Shown: piece after piece, positions 17,132 to 26,822 of the stretch
How the letters are laid out: every line of letters starts with the position of its first letter
Position numbering within the stretch: position 1 is the first letter of the stretch
Source of the DNA: Oceanobacillus bengalensis
GTDB taxonomy: Bacteria; Bacillota; Bacilli; Bacillales; Amphibacillaceae
Reading direction: 5' to 3'
Assembly (NCBI RefSeq): GCF_003628445.1
Contig: NZ_RBZO01000019.1
Location: forward strand, 1 to 64,000
Length of the DNA stretch: 64,000 nt
Position numbers and translations under genes: made by a program
Notes under the pieces: model-generated
The model's input: the letters and a program-made list of their open reading frames with translations, nothing else
Database searches by the model: none
Told to the model about the DNA's origin: nothing

Positions 17132-18534
17132 CACTAGCGTTGCATTAATTAAAACTCAATATTGAAAATACCCAAAAAATTCAATAATTTGCTGTTATGC
17201 AAAGAAAAAGTCCTTTATAATGGATATAGTTGGGTGGTAACCCGTCCAAATCCACTAATAAAGGACCAAACTCATGGACAAGATTACACGAAAAAATTCA
17301 TTCAGACAATGGTTTTCACCAATTAACCTTCAATTAGTTGAAGAAAATGTGAAAATGATGAAATTAGATTACTATACGAAAAAATTAACGACAGAGTCAT
17401 TCCTAGAATTACTACTTTTTGCGCAGCTACAAGAAGTTGAAAGTTTACATGCGCTAAGCGATTGCCTTTTTGATGACCAGCTTCAGAAGGAAATTGACCT
17501 TGATTCTATCAGTATTTCTCAGCTTTCACGCCGGTTAAATGGCATCAATCCAGATATATTTCAAAGGATATTCCTTGATTTAGTGACGCAAATTCATGAG
17601 AAAACACATTATTCCAAACTTGTGATGCCATTGAAAATCATTGATTCAAGCACGCTGCCACTTAACTTAACCAACCATAGGTGGGCTGAGTTCCGGAAAA
17701 CAAAAGCTGGTGTAAAGCTACATCTTCGACTTGTATTTATGGAAAAAGGAATATCGTATCCTGAAAAAGGCGTTTTAACGAATGCGAAAGAACATGATCG
17801 CAATCAACTAGAAGTCATGGTTGATGACAAAGAATGCATGTATGTTTTTGACCGAGGCTACTTGGATTATGAGCGCTTCGATCGCATGACAGACGATGGT
17901 TACTTTTTCCTTACGAGGCTTCGAAAGAATGCCGTCATTCGGGTAGTTGACGACTTTAAACTACCAGTGGATTCAGCTGTGTTATCGGATCAAATGGTAT
18001 TGATTGGCACGACCCAAAACCGTGCTGAGAATTATTTCCGCCTAATTAAAGTTGTAGATTCAAAAGGGAATGTACTCCAATTAATTACAAATCGCTTTGA
18101 TTTGAGCGCGGAGGAAATCTCAGAGATGTACAAATCACGCTGGGCCATTGAATTATTTTTCAAGTGGATCAAACAACACCTGAACATTAAAAAGTTCTAC
18201 GGTCAAAGTGAATCTGCGATTCACAATCAAGTGTTTATCGCACTTATTGTTTTCTGCTTAAATGTGCTCGCTCAAATCAATACAAAAAGCAAAAGAACTA
18301 TCTTACAAATTAGCCGTTTTTTAAGGGCATCCTTGTGGAAACCAGCTTATATCTGGCTTCTAAAAATTGAAGGAAAAGGTGCTTCTTAATAAAGAAAACG
18401 TCGCTGGCACTTCAGTTTAATTGTATATTTTTAAAAATGGATGGAGCCACCTTTAGTTGGGTATTTAGTTTTTTGGCTCTCTTAGAAAAAATATTAAAAC
18501 TGAAAATTGCAACAATATTTATGCAACGCTAGTG
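17132..18534 (+). mobile_element. complete IS4-family insertion sequence, 1403 bp
   Basis: The ends are CACTAGCGTTGCAT (17132-17145) and its inverted copy ending at 18534. The inverted repeats extend to 18 bases with one mismatch. A 9-bp direct repeat (GTATTTTCT) flanks the element. One intact transposase gene is inside. The size, repeat length and 9-bp duplication agree with what I recall of IS4Bsu1-type elements. Intact ends and duplication suggest a recent insertion. Confidence 0.93.
17274..18389 (+). CDS. IS4-family transposase
   Basis: This DDE transposase of 371 aa has the catalytic triad D124 (KIIDSST), D193 (FDRGY) and E293 in the YREK signature (YKSRWAIELFFKWIK). The reading frame is uninterrupted, so the element may be active. 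It moves the surrounding IS by cut-and-paste. AAGGA precedes the ATG. The gene faces against both neighbouring minus-strand genes and has no metabolic role there. The closest family that I recognise is the IS4Bsu1-like group. Confidence 0.95.
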   Translation: MDKITRKNSFRQWFSPINLQLVEENVKMMKLDYYTKKLTTESFLELLLFAQLQEVESLHALSDCLFDDQLQKEIDLDSISISQLSRRLNGINPDIFQRIFLDLVTQIHEKTHYSKLVMPLKIIDSSTLPLNLTNHRWAEFRKTKAGVKLHLRLVFMEKGISYPEKGVLTNAKEHDRNQLEVMVDDKECMYVFDRGYLDYERFDRMTDDGYFFLTRLRKNAVIRVVDDFKLPVDSAVLSDQMVLIGTTQNRAENYFRLIKVVDSKGNVLQLITNRFDLSAEEISEMYKSRWAIELFFKWIKQHLNIKKFYGQSESAIHNQVFIALIVFCLNVLAQINTKSKRTILQISRFLRASLWKPAYIWLLKIEGKGAS

Positions 18535-18543
18535 GTATTTTCT
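18535..18543. repeat. right target-site duplication of the IS element
   Basis: GTATTTTCT is a direct copy of 17123-17131. Confidence 0.85.
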
Positions 18544-18696
18544 ATATTCAATCATTCATTTTAATATTAATAAAGGCAGATATGATTAAACAGAGGAAAG
18601 AGCCTGATTAAATATATATTCAAAATGCACAAATAAATTTGTAAGCGCTTCCTAAAGCGGTATTAAATGAACCTAAGTAAGTTAATGGGTAAATTT

Positions 18697-19875
18697 TTAT
18701 TGATGTATTCCGTTATGCTTTAGAATTAGATATAGCATTGTGCAGTGTTTGAAGTGTTTTGTATTTAGCGATGTAATATCCTCTATTTTTTGTAAACGAT
18801 AGATAAGCGTATTGCGATGGATGAATAATTCTTTCGCGGCTTTACTTATATTCAAATCTGCCTCACAATAGCCAATAAATGTTTTAGCTAATTCAGTAAA
18901 ATTTTCATTTTCGATGAAGGCCTTTAGAAAGAATGTAAGTTTGTTGAGAAATGCTGAATTGATTTGTGCAGGCAGTAATTCCAATAATATATTTGAATCA
19001 TGGAAACTATATATTTTAGGTGAGATATTTGCTTTCTTACCGCATTCAATTAAACCCACGGCTTCTTGAAAAGACTGATTAATTTTTTCAATTGTTGGTT
19101 GCAAATTACCTATTGCAATAGAAGCTTTTAAAATATGGTAGGAACGAAACATTTTTAGTAGTTCATTGCTTTGTTTTCTAAACTGTTTAAGTGCCAATTC
19201 ATATTCTTCTTCATCCTTTACCGACTTTAATAGTATGATTTTTTCTGAGTTTAAAAAGGTACAAAGAAAATCGGCTTTACAATCGAATGCAGTACTTACA
19301 CATTGTACTAGTTGTTGTTTAACTGAATCAATTTGAATGCTGTTGTCAGTATTTAATAAAGCTTCCTCAATATCAATTACGATACAGAAACGCTTTGCCT
19401 CATATTGAATCTCAAACATTTTGGATTGGCGTTCTATTTTTTCTCTATTAAGGGTATCATTTAATAAAATGTATTGTGCAAATGCCTCAAGTGTTTTCAA
19501 TCGTAAATCTTCTGTTTGCCAACTGATTATTTCTTGCCACGTCATTTCAACATGTTTTTTTATTAGGTAAGCATATGGTTTTACTTGATCTGGAGGACCA
19601 ATGATACCAAGGACGCCGATAGGCTTGTTATTGAATACCAATGGGGCAGCAACGCCTGGTAAAACATTCTCCATGTTTATGATTTTGATTTCATCAAAAT
19701 AGATAAATGCATTTTGATCTAATACTTCTTTAGAAGGAGTGTGTAATGTTCCTATTCGGTTAGGGATTGTTGATCCAATTATGTAACCATCCTCGTCACT
19801 TAAACTAATTGGAAATGGTACGATATTAGATACGGCATCGACCACCTTTTGTGCAAATTGCACTAAATCATTCAT
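18697..19875 (-). CDS. CdaR/PucR-type transcriptional regulator
   Basis: The N-terminus resembles the sugar-diacid recognition domain of CdaR (MNDLVQFAQKVVDAVSNIVPF.., about residues 1-135). A linker domain follows, and the C-terminus has the PucR-type helix-turn-helix (LNISKAAKELFIHRNTLIYRL), 392 aa in total. Such proteins usually activate genes for use of diacids, purines or amino acids. It is divergent from the oxidase-aminotransferase-TPP enzyme-aldehyde dehydrogenase series and is the best candidate for its regulator. AGGAGGGAAT precedes the ATG. The IS element inserted behind its 3' end leaves it intact. Confidence 0.88.
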   Translation of the reverse strand: MNDLVQFAQKVVDAVSNIVPFPISLSDEDGYIIGSTIPNRIGTLHTPSKEVLDQNAFIYFDEIKIINMENVLPGVAAPLVFNNKPIGVLGIIGPPDQVKPYAYLIKKHVEMTWQEIISWQTEDLRLKTLEAFAQYILLNDTLNREKIERQSKMFEIQYEAKRFCIVIDIEEALLNTDNSIQIDSVKQQLVQCVSTAFDCKADFLCTFLNSEKIILLKSVKDEEEYELALKQFRKQSNELLKMFRSYHILKASIAIGNLQPTIEKINQSFQEAVGLIECGKKANISPKIYSFHDSNILLELLPAQINSAFLNKLTFFLKAFIENENFTELAKTFIGYCEADLNISKAAKELFIHRNTLIYRLQKIEDITSLNTKHFKHCTMLYLILKHNGIHQ

Positions 19876-20067
19876 TCTTATTCCCTCCTAATAATTGCAG
19901 GCAATATGATATAATTCCTACTCAATTATAAATCTGATTATTATAACAATACAATATATTTAGTTATATTGTCCATAGCATTTGAATGATGTCCACGTTA
20001 TAACTAAAGATAAGGTAAACTACCCTTGGTAATGATTAAAATGTATGTTTGGAGAGGGTGTGTTTTT

Positions 20068-21234
20068 TTGTTGAAAAATACAGATATAATTATTGTTGGT
20101 GGTGGTGTAATCGGTTCTAGTATTGCATATAATCTAATGCAGGATGGTTATGAAGGAGAAATTACCATCTTTGAAAAGGATAGAACCTATGAATTTGCCT
20201 CAACACCAAGAAGTGCAGGTGGGATTAGACAGTTATTTACAACGGCAATTAACGTGCAAATAAGCAGGTATAGCTTACAAAAATATTTAACATTTCCAGA
20301 GGATATGGCAGTTGGTACGGAGAAAGCTGAAATTGACTTTAAACAACGGGGTTACCTTTTCCTTGCAAAGAGAGGAAAATTAGAACAATTAAAGAATCAA
20401 CATAAAGTTCAAGTCAAATGCGGGGCTGCTTCAGAATTATTATCTACAGAAGAATTGTTACACATTATTCCCGAATTGAATACTCATGATCTCCAAGGGG
20501 GTCTTTATTGCGGGGAAGATGGCTACCTTGATCCATACTCAGTTATGCAGGGATATGTACGTAAAGCTAAACAATTAGGGACTAATTATATTTATGAAGA
20601 AGTAGAGCAAATTCTTAATGAACGGGGAAGTGTCACCGGTGTCCAACTAAGAAATGGTGAAATTTATAAAGCAAAGATTGTTATCAATAGTGCAGGTCCT
20701 TGGGCTCCAATACTTAGTGAAAAATCGGGATTCCCAATTCCTGTTGTTCCATTGAAACGGCAAATTATTCAATTCGATATAGCCAAACCATTAGTAAAAG
20801 AATTACCATTAACCGTTGATCCTACAGGGGTATATTTTCGTCATGAAGGAAAATCGCTTATTGTTGGATTTTCTGAAAAAGTAAACCCTGGGATAGATTT
20901 TAAATGGACGAGAGACTTTTTCACTGAACAAATGTGGCCTATATTAAGTAATCGGATTCAAAATTTTCAAGAAGCAAAAATTGTTAGTGGTTGGGCTGGA
21001 ATATATAGTTTTAACACGAAAGATCAAAATGCAATTATTGGAAAGCACCCAGAATTAACAGGGTACTATTTAGCGGTTGGTTTCAGTGGTCACGGAATGC
21101 AACAAGCCCCTGCAGTTGGTAAAGGAATATCTGAGCTAATAGGAAAAGGTCGTTATGAAACATTGGATTTAACACCATTAAACTTTGAGCGTTTTTCTAC
21201 GAATAATTTAATTGTTGAAGAGGCTATTGTTTAG
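20068..21234 (+). CDS. FAD-dependent oxidoreductase (DAO family)
   Basis: The N-terminal FAD motif TDIIIVGGGVIGSSIAYNL begins about 4 residues from the chosen start. RSAGGIRQLF and a C-terminal GFSGHGMQQAPAVGKGISEL match the D-amino-acid oxidase, sarcosine oxidase and glycine oxidase superfamily (388 aa). It should oxidise an amine or D-amino/imino acid. A TTG at 20068 follows GGAGAGGG by nine bases. A TTG at 20071 is equally possible, and the longer frame from 20026 would add an odd N-terminus before the FAD motif. It is the first gene of a four-gene series and is divergent from the CdaR-like regulator. Confidence 0.87.
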   Translation: MLKNTDIIIVGGGVIGSSIAYNLMQDGYEGEITIFEKDRTYEFASTPRSAGGIRQLFTTAINVQISRYSLQKYLTFPEDMAVGTEKAEIDFKQRGYLFLAKRGKLEQLKNQHKVQVKCGAASELLSTEELLHIIPELNTHDLQGGLYCGEDGYLDPYSVMQGYVRKAKQLGTNYIYEEVEQILNERGSVTGVQLRNGEIYKAKIVINSAGPWAPILSEKSGFPIPVVPLKRQIIQFDIAKPLVKELPLTVDPTGVYFRHEGKSLIVGFSEKVNPGIDFKWTRDFFTEQMWPILSNRIQNFQEAKIVSGWAGIYSFNTKDQNAIIGKHPELTGYYLAVGFSGHGMQQAPAVGKGISELIGKGRYETLDLTPLNFERFSTNNLIVEEAIV

Positions 21235-21276
21235 CCTGTTATGAAAATACTTTTTACAAAAGGGTGAGTAATACCA

Positions 21277-22440
21277 ATGTATGCTTCGAATAAAGTGAAG
21301 AACATGCCAGAATATGTGTTTTCTGCATTTCAGAAAAAGAAAAAGGAACTACAAGAAAAAGGGGTTGATGTAATTGATTTAGGGATTGGTGCACCGGACT
21401 TACCAACACCTAGCTTTATCTACAATTCGTTGGTTGAAGAAGCAAAGGATCCCCAAAATCACCGCTATTCAAATTACAATGGGAGTGATGAATTTCGACA
21501 AGCAGTAGCGGAATTTTATAAAAATCATTTCAATGTAGATTTGGATCCGGAAAAAGAAATTTTAACATTAATTGGTTCCAAAGAAGGGATTGTACACTTA
21601 ATTCAGGCCGTCATAAATGAAGGAGATAAGGTGCTTATCCCGAATCCTGGGTATCCAACATACAAGATGGGAGTCCATTTGGCTGGCGGTGAGAGTGTAA
21701 ATCTACCATTGGATGACAATGATTTTGTTCCACGATTTGATATGCTTTCAGAAGAGGATAAGGATAATGCCAAGTTAATGTTTCTAAATTATCCTAGTAA
21801 TCCGACCACAGCGACAGTTGAAATAGATACCTTTATGGAAGCAGTATCGTTTGCAGGGGAAAATAATATAATTTTTGCACATGACTCTGCCTACAATCTC
21901 GTAACATTTGATAAGTATAAATCTCCAAGTGCTTTACAAGTGCCAAATGCAAAAGAATGTACCGTTGAATTTGGTTCACTTTCCAAAAGTTTTAATATGA
22001 CGGGTTGGCGGATTGGTTATATTGCTGGAAATGAGCAAGTAATAAAAGCTTTAGCAACGTTAAAAAGTAATCTTGATACTAGTCAATTTCTTCCGATACA
22101 GAAAGCTGCAGCAACTGCTCTTCGAAGCGACTTTTCCAGCGTAGAGGAGAATAATTCGATTTTTAAATCGAGAATGGAGAAACTACATCAAGCGCTAAAT
22201 AAGTTAGGGATTTATTCTGAAAAACCAAGAGGAACGATTTTTTTATGGGCGAGGGTTCCAAAGGGGTATACCTCTCTTTCCTTCGCTAACAAGTTATTGG
22301 ATGAAGCTGGAATTATTGTGACCCCTGGAACAGCATTTGGTTCTCGAGGTGAAGGATATTTTCGTATTTCCTTGTCTGTAACAGAAGAGCGATTGGATGA
22401 GGTCATTCATAGACTTACTCTCTTGAATATAGTGAGGTGA
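21277..22440 (+). CDS. class I/II PLP-dependent aminotransferase
   Basis: This fold-type I aminotransferase has 387 aa. The PLP-binding lysine is K237 in SLSKSFNMTGWRIGY. PNPGYPTY, the NYPSNPT loop and FRISLS (the arginine that binds the substrate carboxylate) are present. It is closest in style to LL-diaminopimelate/aspartate-type aminotransferases, but the substrate cannot be set from sequence. It lies 42 bases after the FAD oxidase and 7 bases before the TPP-enzyme gene, so it is part of one operon and probably supplies or removes an amino group in the same route. Confidence 0.87.
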   Translation: MYASNKVKNMPEYVFSAFQKKKKELQEKGVDVIDLGIGAPDLPTPSFIYNSLVEEAKDPQNHRYSNYNGSDEFRQAVAEFYKNHFNVDLDPEKEILTLIGSKEGIVHLIQAVINEGDKVLIPNPGYPTYKMGVHLAGGESVNLPLDDNDFVPRFDMLSEEDKDNAKLMFLNYPSNPTTATVEIDTFMEAVSFAGENNIIFAHDSAYNLVTFDKYKSPSALQVPNAKECTVEFGSLSKSFNMTGWRIGYIAGNEQVIKALATLKSNLDTSQFLPIQKAAATALRSDFSSVEENNSIFKSRMEKLHQALNKLGIYSEKPRGTIFLWARVPKGYTSLSFANKLLDEAGIIVTPGTAFGSRGEGYFRISLSVTEERLDEVIHRLTLLNIVR

Positions 22441-22447
22441 TTTCTTA

Positions 22448-24124
22448 ATGAATATTGAAGAAAATATTGTTGGTCGAGAGCGCAATTTGACTGCTGCTCA
22501 GGGAATTGTAGAATGCATCAGAAGAGAAAATATTAAAAAAGTATTTTGTGTTCCAGGGGAAAGTTTTTTACCAGTATTGGATGCTTTATATGATGAAGAT
22601 GATATTGATGTAATTTCTGCTAGGCATGAAGGTGGAGCTTCTTTTATGGCAGAAGGATATGCAAAAGCTTCATTAAAGCCTGGAGTGGTCTTAGCGACAA
22701 GAGCAGTGGGGGGGAGTAATTTAGCTATTGGTGTTCATACAGCATTTCAGGACTCAACACCAATGGTTGTTTTACTAGGCCAAGTAAGTCAGGAATTCAG
22801 GGGTAGGGAAGGATTTCAGGAAGCAGATTTAGACAGATACTTTCAACATATTGCTAAATGGACCGTCGAGATAAGAGACTCAAAACGTATTCCTGAAATT
22901 GTCGGACGTGCGTTTCGAGTTGCCAGGACGGGGAGACCTGGACCAGTTGTCATCTCACTACCAGAAGATATTTTGGCCGATGAAGCAGAAATGCAGTTTG
23001 GGCCTCCAATAATTATACCAAGACCATCCCCGTCTCAATTCGAAGTGAAAAATGTTGAAGCAAATCTTTCACATGCAAAAAAGCCACTCATTATTGCTGG
23101 TGGAGGAGTGAAAAGTGCACAAGCGGAGGATCGATTGGTTACGTTTGCGGAGAAGTTCCAACTACCAGTCATTGCTGCATTTCGTCGCCATGATGTTTTC
23201 CCGAATGATCATCCATTATATGTTGGGCATCTTGGGCTTGGTACAGAAAAAGAAGTATTACAAACGGTGAAGGAATCGGATCTTATTTTAGCCTTAGGAA
23301 CAAGGCTCTCTGAAGTGACAACACAAGACTACTCGATTATAACACCTGATAAAAGGCTGATTCATATCGATATCGACTTTGATACCATTGGAAAAGTCTT
23401 TGCACCACATGTTGGTATTGTTGCTGATGTCAAGGAGGCACTTGCTTTACTTAATAGTATGACAGTAGATGTCGATTGGCATACTTGGAGAGCGGAAAGA
23501 CGGAAACGATATGAAAAAGTTGCTAGTTTAAGTATTTCAGAGAATGATAGTATTAACAAACAAATTATTGCAATATTGGAGAGGGAATTACCAAGTGATG
23601 CAATATTGACGAATGATGCAGGGAATTTTGCTGGATGGCTACATGCCTTCTATCCGTTCCGTGAGAAGCATACATATATAGGACCAACATCTGGTGCAAT
23701 GGGATATGGTATGCCTGCAGCATTAGGAGCAAAGCTTGCTTATCCAGAAAGACATGTTGTTTCTTTATCAGGTGATGGGGGATTTATGATGACGGCACAG
23801 GAAATTGAGACTGCTGTACGCTATAATATTCCAATCATCAGCATTGTTTTTAACAATAATATGTATGGTACGATTCGGATGCATCAAGAAATGCATTATC
23901 CAGAAAAGGTAATTGCAACAGAGTTAGGCCAAGTATCTTATAAAAATTTAGCGCTTGGGATGGGTGCTGTAGCATATCAAGTTGATTCGGCGGAATTATT
24001 TGAAAATGTATTTGACGAAGCGTTAAAGAAGAATAAGGTAACTGTAATTGAAGTGATAACAGGGAAGGAACAAATCTCTGTCTCATCAACTATTACTTCA
24101 ATTCGCGAAAAGCATTCGAAATAA
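22448..24124 (+). CDS. thiamine-diphosphate enzyme, acetolactate synthase-like
   Basis: This protein has 558 aa with the three-domain layout of the acetohydroxyacid synthase/pyruvate decarboxylase superfamily. The PYR domain has CVPGESFLPVLDAL and the catalytic Glu in ARHEGGASFMAEGYA. The central domain has LIIAGGGVKSAQ. The PP domain has GDGGFMMTAQEIETA..FNNN. There is no regulatory subunit gene nearby and ilv genes are absent, so a catabolic decarboxylase or carboligase role on a 2-oxo acid made by the aminotransferase or oxidase is likely. GAGGTGA precedes the ATG. Confidence 0.85.
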   Translation: MNIEENIVGRERNLTAAQGIVECIRRENIKKVFCVPGESFLPVLDALYDEDDIDVISARHEGGASFMAEGYAKASLKPGVVLATRAVGGSNLAIGVHTAFQDSTPMVVLLGQVSQEFRGREGFQEADLDRYFQHIAKWTVEIRDSKRIPEIVGRAFRVARTGRPGPVVISLPEDILADEAEMQFGPPIIIPRPSPSQFEVKNVEANLSHAKKPLIIAGGGVKSAQAEDRLVTFAEKFQLPVIAAFRRHDVFPNDHPLYVGHLGLGTEKEVLQTVKESDLILALGTRLSEVTTQDYSIITPDKRLIHIDIDFDTIGKVFAPHVGIVADVKEALALLNSMTVDVDWHTWRAERRKRYEKVASLSISENDSINKQIIAILERELPSDAILTNDAGNFAGWLHAFYPFREKHTYIGPTSGAMGYGMPAALGAKLAYPERHVVSLSGDGGFMMTAQEIETAVRYNIPIISIVFNNNMYGTIRMHQEMHYPEKVIATELGQVSYKNLALGMGAVAYQVDSAELFENVFDEALKKNKVTVIEVITGKEQISVSSTITSIREKHSK

Positions 24125-24221
24125 TTGTTAGGGTCAGCATGTTTGTTTTATTGATATGGGATTGATATAAACTATGAAGAAATAAAATAAGAATATGCTA
24201 GATTTGGAGGAGGAAGTTCGG

Positions 24222-25715
24222 ATGACTGCTTTATTAGATGTGAGAAAACTAGCAAACTTTATTAACGGCGAGTGGGTAGAAGTGAATAAATCTACTGAGG
24301 TGATTAATCCAGCAACTGGTGAGGAAATCGTTCAAGTTCCTTTATCAGATTCAAGTAGTGTAGACGCGGCAGTTGCTGCGGCGAAGGATGCGCAGAAGGA
24401 GTGGGCGTTAGTACCAGCCCCTCAACGAGCAGAAGTACTCTATCAGGTTGGTTACCTACTAAAAGAAAACAAAGAGAGGTTATCGAAATTATTAACGATG
24501 GAAAATGGGAAAGTACTTGAGGAAGCTCGTGGAGAAGTACAAGAAGGCATCGATATGGCCTTCTATATGGCCGGAGAAGGCCGTCGTCTTTTTGGCCAAA
24601 CGACTCCAGCTGAATTAAAGGACAAATTTGCGATGAGTCAGCGTGTTCCTGTTGGTGTGGTAGGATTAATCACGCCATGGAATTTCCCTATTGCGATTGC
24701 AACATGGAAGTCATTTCCTGCAATCGTTGCTGGGAATGCCGTCGTCTGGAAACCAGCTACTGAAACACCAATCATGGCGTTTGAGCTGGCAAAAATATTT
24801 GAAGAAGCAGGTCTACCTAAAGGCGTTGTCAATGTTGTATTTGGATCAGGTTCGGCAGTAGGAAATGCGATGGTTCACCATAAAGATATCAGCGTGATTT
24901 CATTTACTGGTTCAAATGAAACAGGAAGAAATATCGCAACAGAATGTGGAAAGCAATTAAAGAAAGTATCTTTAGAAATGGGCGGAAAGAATGCTGTTAT
25001 CGTAATGGATGATGCAGATATTGATTTAGCTGTTGAGGGGATTTTATGGAGTGCATTTGGCACAAGTGGACAACGATGTACGGCGTGCTCACGTGTGATT
25101 GTACATGAAGCGGTGAAAGGTAAATTAGAAGAGAAAATGCTAGAAGCGATGGAAAAATTATCAATTGGAAATGGACTTGACGAATCCAATAAAGTCGGAC
25201 CGATTATCAATCAATCTGGACTAGAAAAAATAAAAGACTATATTGAAATTGGGAAAAATGAAGGAGCAAAATTGCTTGCCGGTGGGTATGAATTAGTAGA
25301 TGGTGAACAAAAACAAGGAAACTATTTTGCACCCACATTATTTACAGATGCAACTGCAGATATGCGGATTGCTCAGGAAGAAATTTTTGGTCCTGTTGTT
25401 TCGTTAATTCCAGTTAAGAGTTTTGAAGAAGCGATTAAGGTGAATAATGGAGTAGAGTTTGGACTTTCTAGCTCTATCTTCACTAATGATGCAAACCGCG
25501 TATTCAAAGCGCAACGTGATTTAGATACAGGAATTGTATATGTCAATGCAGGAACGACAGGTGCAGAAATTCATTTGCCTTTCGGTGGAACAAAGGGAAC
25601 AGGGAATGGACACCGTGATTCTGGAGTGCAAGCTTTAGATGTGTTCACAGAGTGGAAGGCAGTTTATATTGATTACAGTGGAAAACTACAACGTGCACAA
25701 ATTGATGTTGAGTAA
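24222..25715 (+). CDS. NAD(P)-dependent aldehyde dehydrogenase
   Basis: This ALDH-superfamily enzyme (497 aa) oxidises an aldehyde to the acid. It shows ITPWNFPIAIATWK, GSNETGRN, the catalytic Glu near residue 251 (SLEMGGKN) and the nucleophile near C286 (GTSGQRCTACSR), and PFGGTKGTGNG near the end. Relatives act on semialdehydes such as oxoglutarate or succinate semialdehyde. The start at 24222 follows GGAGGAGG. The longer frame would begin before that site. It is the last gene of the accessory catabolic series and would oxidise the aldehyde made by the TPP enzyme. Confidence 0.88.
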   Translation: MTALLDVRKLANFINGEWVEVNKSTEVINPATGEEIVQVPLSDSSSVDAAVAAAKDAQKEWALVPAPQRAEVLYQVGYLLKENKERLSKLLTMENGKVLEEARGEVQEGIDMAFYMAGEGRRLFGQTTPAELKDKFAMSQRVPVGVVGLITPWNFPIAIATWKSFPAIVAGNAVVWKPATETPIMAFELAKIFEEAGLPKGVVNVVFGSGSAVGNAMVHHKDISVISFTGSNETGRNIATECGKQLKKVSLEMGGKNAVIVMDDADIDLAVEGILWSAFGTSGQRCTACSRVIVHEAVKGKLEEKMLEAMEKLSIGNGLDESNKVGPIINQSGLEKIKDYIEIGKNEGAKLLAGGYELVDGEQKQGNYFAPTLFTDATADMRIAQEEIFGPVVSLIPVKSFEEAIKVNNGVEFGLSSSIFTNDANRVFKAQRDLDTGIVYVNAGTTGAEIHLPFGGTKGTGNGHRDSGVQALDVFTEWKAVYIDYSGKLQRAQIDVE

Positions 25716-25811
25716 TTAAAAAGGCTACAACAGTTGGCGAGGTATTAAAAAAAGTTGCCCGCTTGTCTCAATACAATGTGTTTCTTTATATAATTCCACA
25801 AAGCATAAACA

Positions 25812-25862
25812 ATAAAAAGAGTCCCAAAACCTTAATATATCTCAAGGGTTTGGGACTCTTTA
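25812..25862. terminator. bidirectional terminator between the ALDH gene and rpsD
   Basis: AAAGAGTCCCAAA..TTTGGGACTCTTT forms a long stem. The minus-strand reading has the longer T run and serves rpsD. Confidence 0.85.
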
Positions 25863-25889
25863 GTCGTTGCATTCTAGACTGAAATGTTA

Positions 25890-26492
25890 TTAACGAGAGT
25901 AGAACTCTACGATAAGTGATTCATTAATTTCAGCTGGAAGTTCTGAACGCTCAGGTAAACGAGAGAAAGTACCTTCCAATTTGTCAGCATCAAAAGTTAA
26001 ATATTCAGGTACGAAATTGTTAACTTCGATAGCTTCTTTAATGATATCAAGATTTCTTGATTTTTCACGAACGCTAACTACTTGACCTGGGCTAACAGAA
26101 TATGATGGAATATCAACGCGACTTCCGTCAACAGTAATATGACCATGGTTTACCAATTGGCGAGCTTGTCTACGAGTACGAGCAAGTCCTAAACGGTAAA
26201 CGATGTTATCAAGGCGAGAATCAAGTAAAACCATGAAGTTTTCACCATGAATACCTTTCATTTTACCTGCTTTATTGAATAGGTTGCGGAATTGACGTTC
26301 ATTCAATCCATACATGAAGCGTAATTTTTGCTTCTCTTGCATTTGCATGCCATATTCAGACATTTTTTTGCGTTGGTTCGGTCCATGTTGACCAGGAGCG
26401 TAAGGGCGTTTATCTAATTCCTTACCAGTTCCAGTTAATGAAATGCCAAGACGACGTGATTTCTTCCATACTGATCCAGTATAACGTGACAT
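25890..26492 (-). CDS. rpsD: 30S ribosomal protein S4
   Basis: S4 is a primary 16S rRNA-binding protein that nucleates 30S assembly, and in Bacillus it represses its own mRNA. At 200 aa it has the usual Gram-positive length. It starts [19 protein letters not shown], and the S4 RNA-binding domain covers about residues 90-150 ([31 protein letters not shown]). AAAGGAGG precedes the ATG. It is monocistronic with its own promoter, a structured leader of about 200 bases, and a terminator. Confidence 0.98.
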   Translation of the reverse strand: MSRYTGSVWKKSRRLGISLTGTGKELDKRPYAPGQHGPNQRKKMSEYGMQMQEKQKLRFMYGLNERQFRNLFNKAGKMKGIHGENFMVLLDSRLDNIVYRLGLARTRRQARQLVNHGHITVDGSRVDIPSYSVSPGQVVSVREKSRNLDIIKEAIEVNNFVPEYLTFDADKLEGTFSRLPERSELPAEINESLIVEFYSR

Positions 26493-26499
26493 AGGACAT

Positions 26500-26690
26500 T
26501 TCCTCCTTTGTGTTTTATTTGCATAAAATAAAACGAGCGTGATTCAGTCGCATGCTCATTTTGTTTTCATGTACCATCGCTCTGGCAGCAGAGAGTTACA
26601 CGATACACCTCGGTGACGAACATTTTCGTCACATCAAAGGAACAAAATGAAAACAAACGCAGTTTCACTTAGGCTACCAATTATTTTACA
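26500..26690 (-). promoter_or_regulatory. rpsD leader, S4 autoregulatory RNA
   Basis: The leader has an extended set of complementary stretches. GTTTTCATTTTGTTC against GAACAAAATGAAAAC-like arms, and GACGAAAATGTTCGTC, are the clearest. It lies between the promoter and the S4 gene, which is where Firmicutes carry the S4-binding pseudoknot leader. The assignment is by position and general structure. Confidence 0.65.
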
Positions 26691-26698
26691 CAAAGACT

Positions 26699-26727
26699 AG
26701 TATATAATTTATCATGTAAGTTGTCAA
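26699..26727 (-). promoter_or_regulatory. sigma-A promoter of rpsD
   Basis: On the minus strand, TTGACA, 17 bases and TATACT. This near-consensus promoter fits a ribosomal protein gene. Confidence 0.8.
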
Positions 26728-26822
26728 TAAAAAATCTTGTTATAGGAAAATGGAATCATTTGCAGTATAATTAATAGATAGTAAAAAAATAACATGAAAT
26801 GTAGTAAATAGGGTGATCATAT

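Noticed and set aside
16036-25715. Hydroxyproline or ectoine degradation cluster
   Set aside because: The symporter, cyclodeaminase-family protein, FAD oxidase and ALDH fit partly, but the epimerase and deaminase (hydroxyproline) or the hydrolase and deacetylase (ectoine) are missing.
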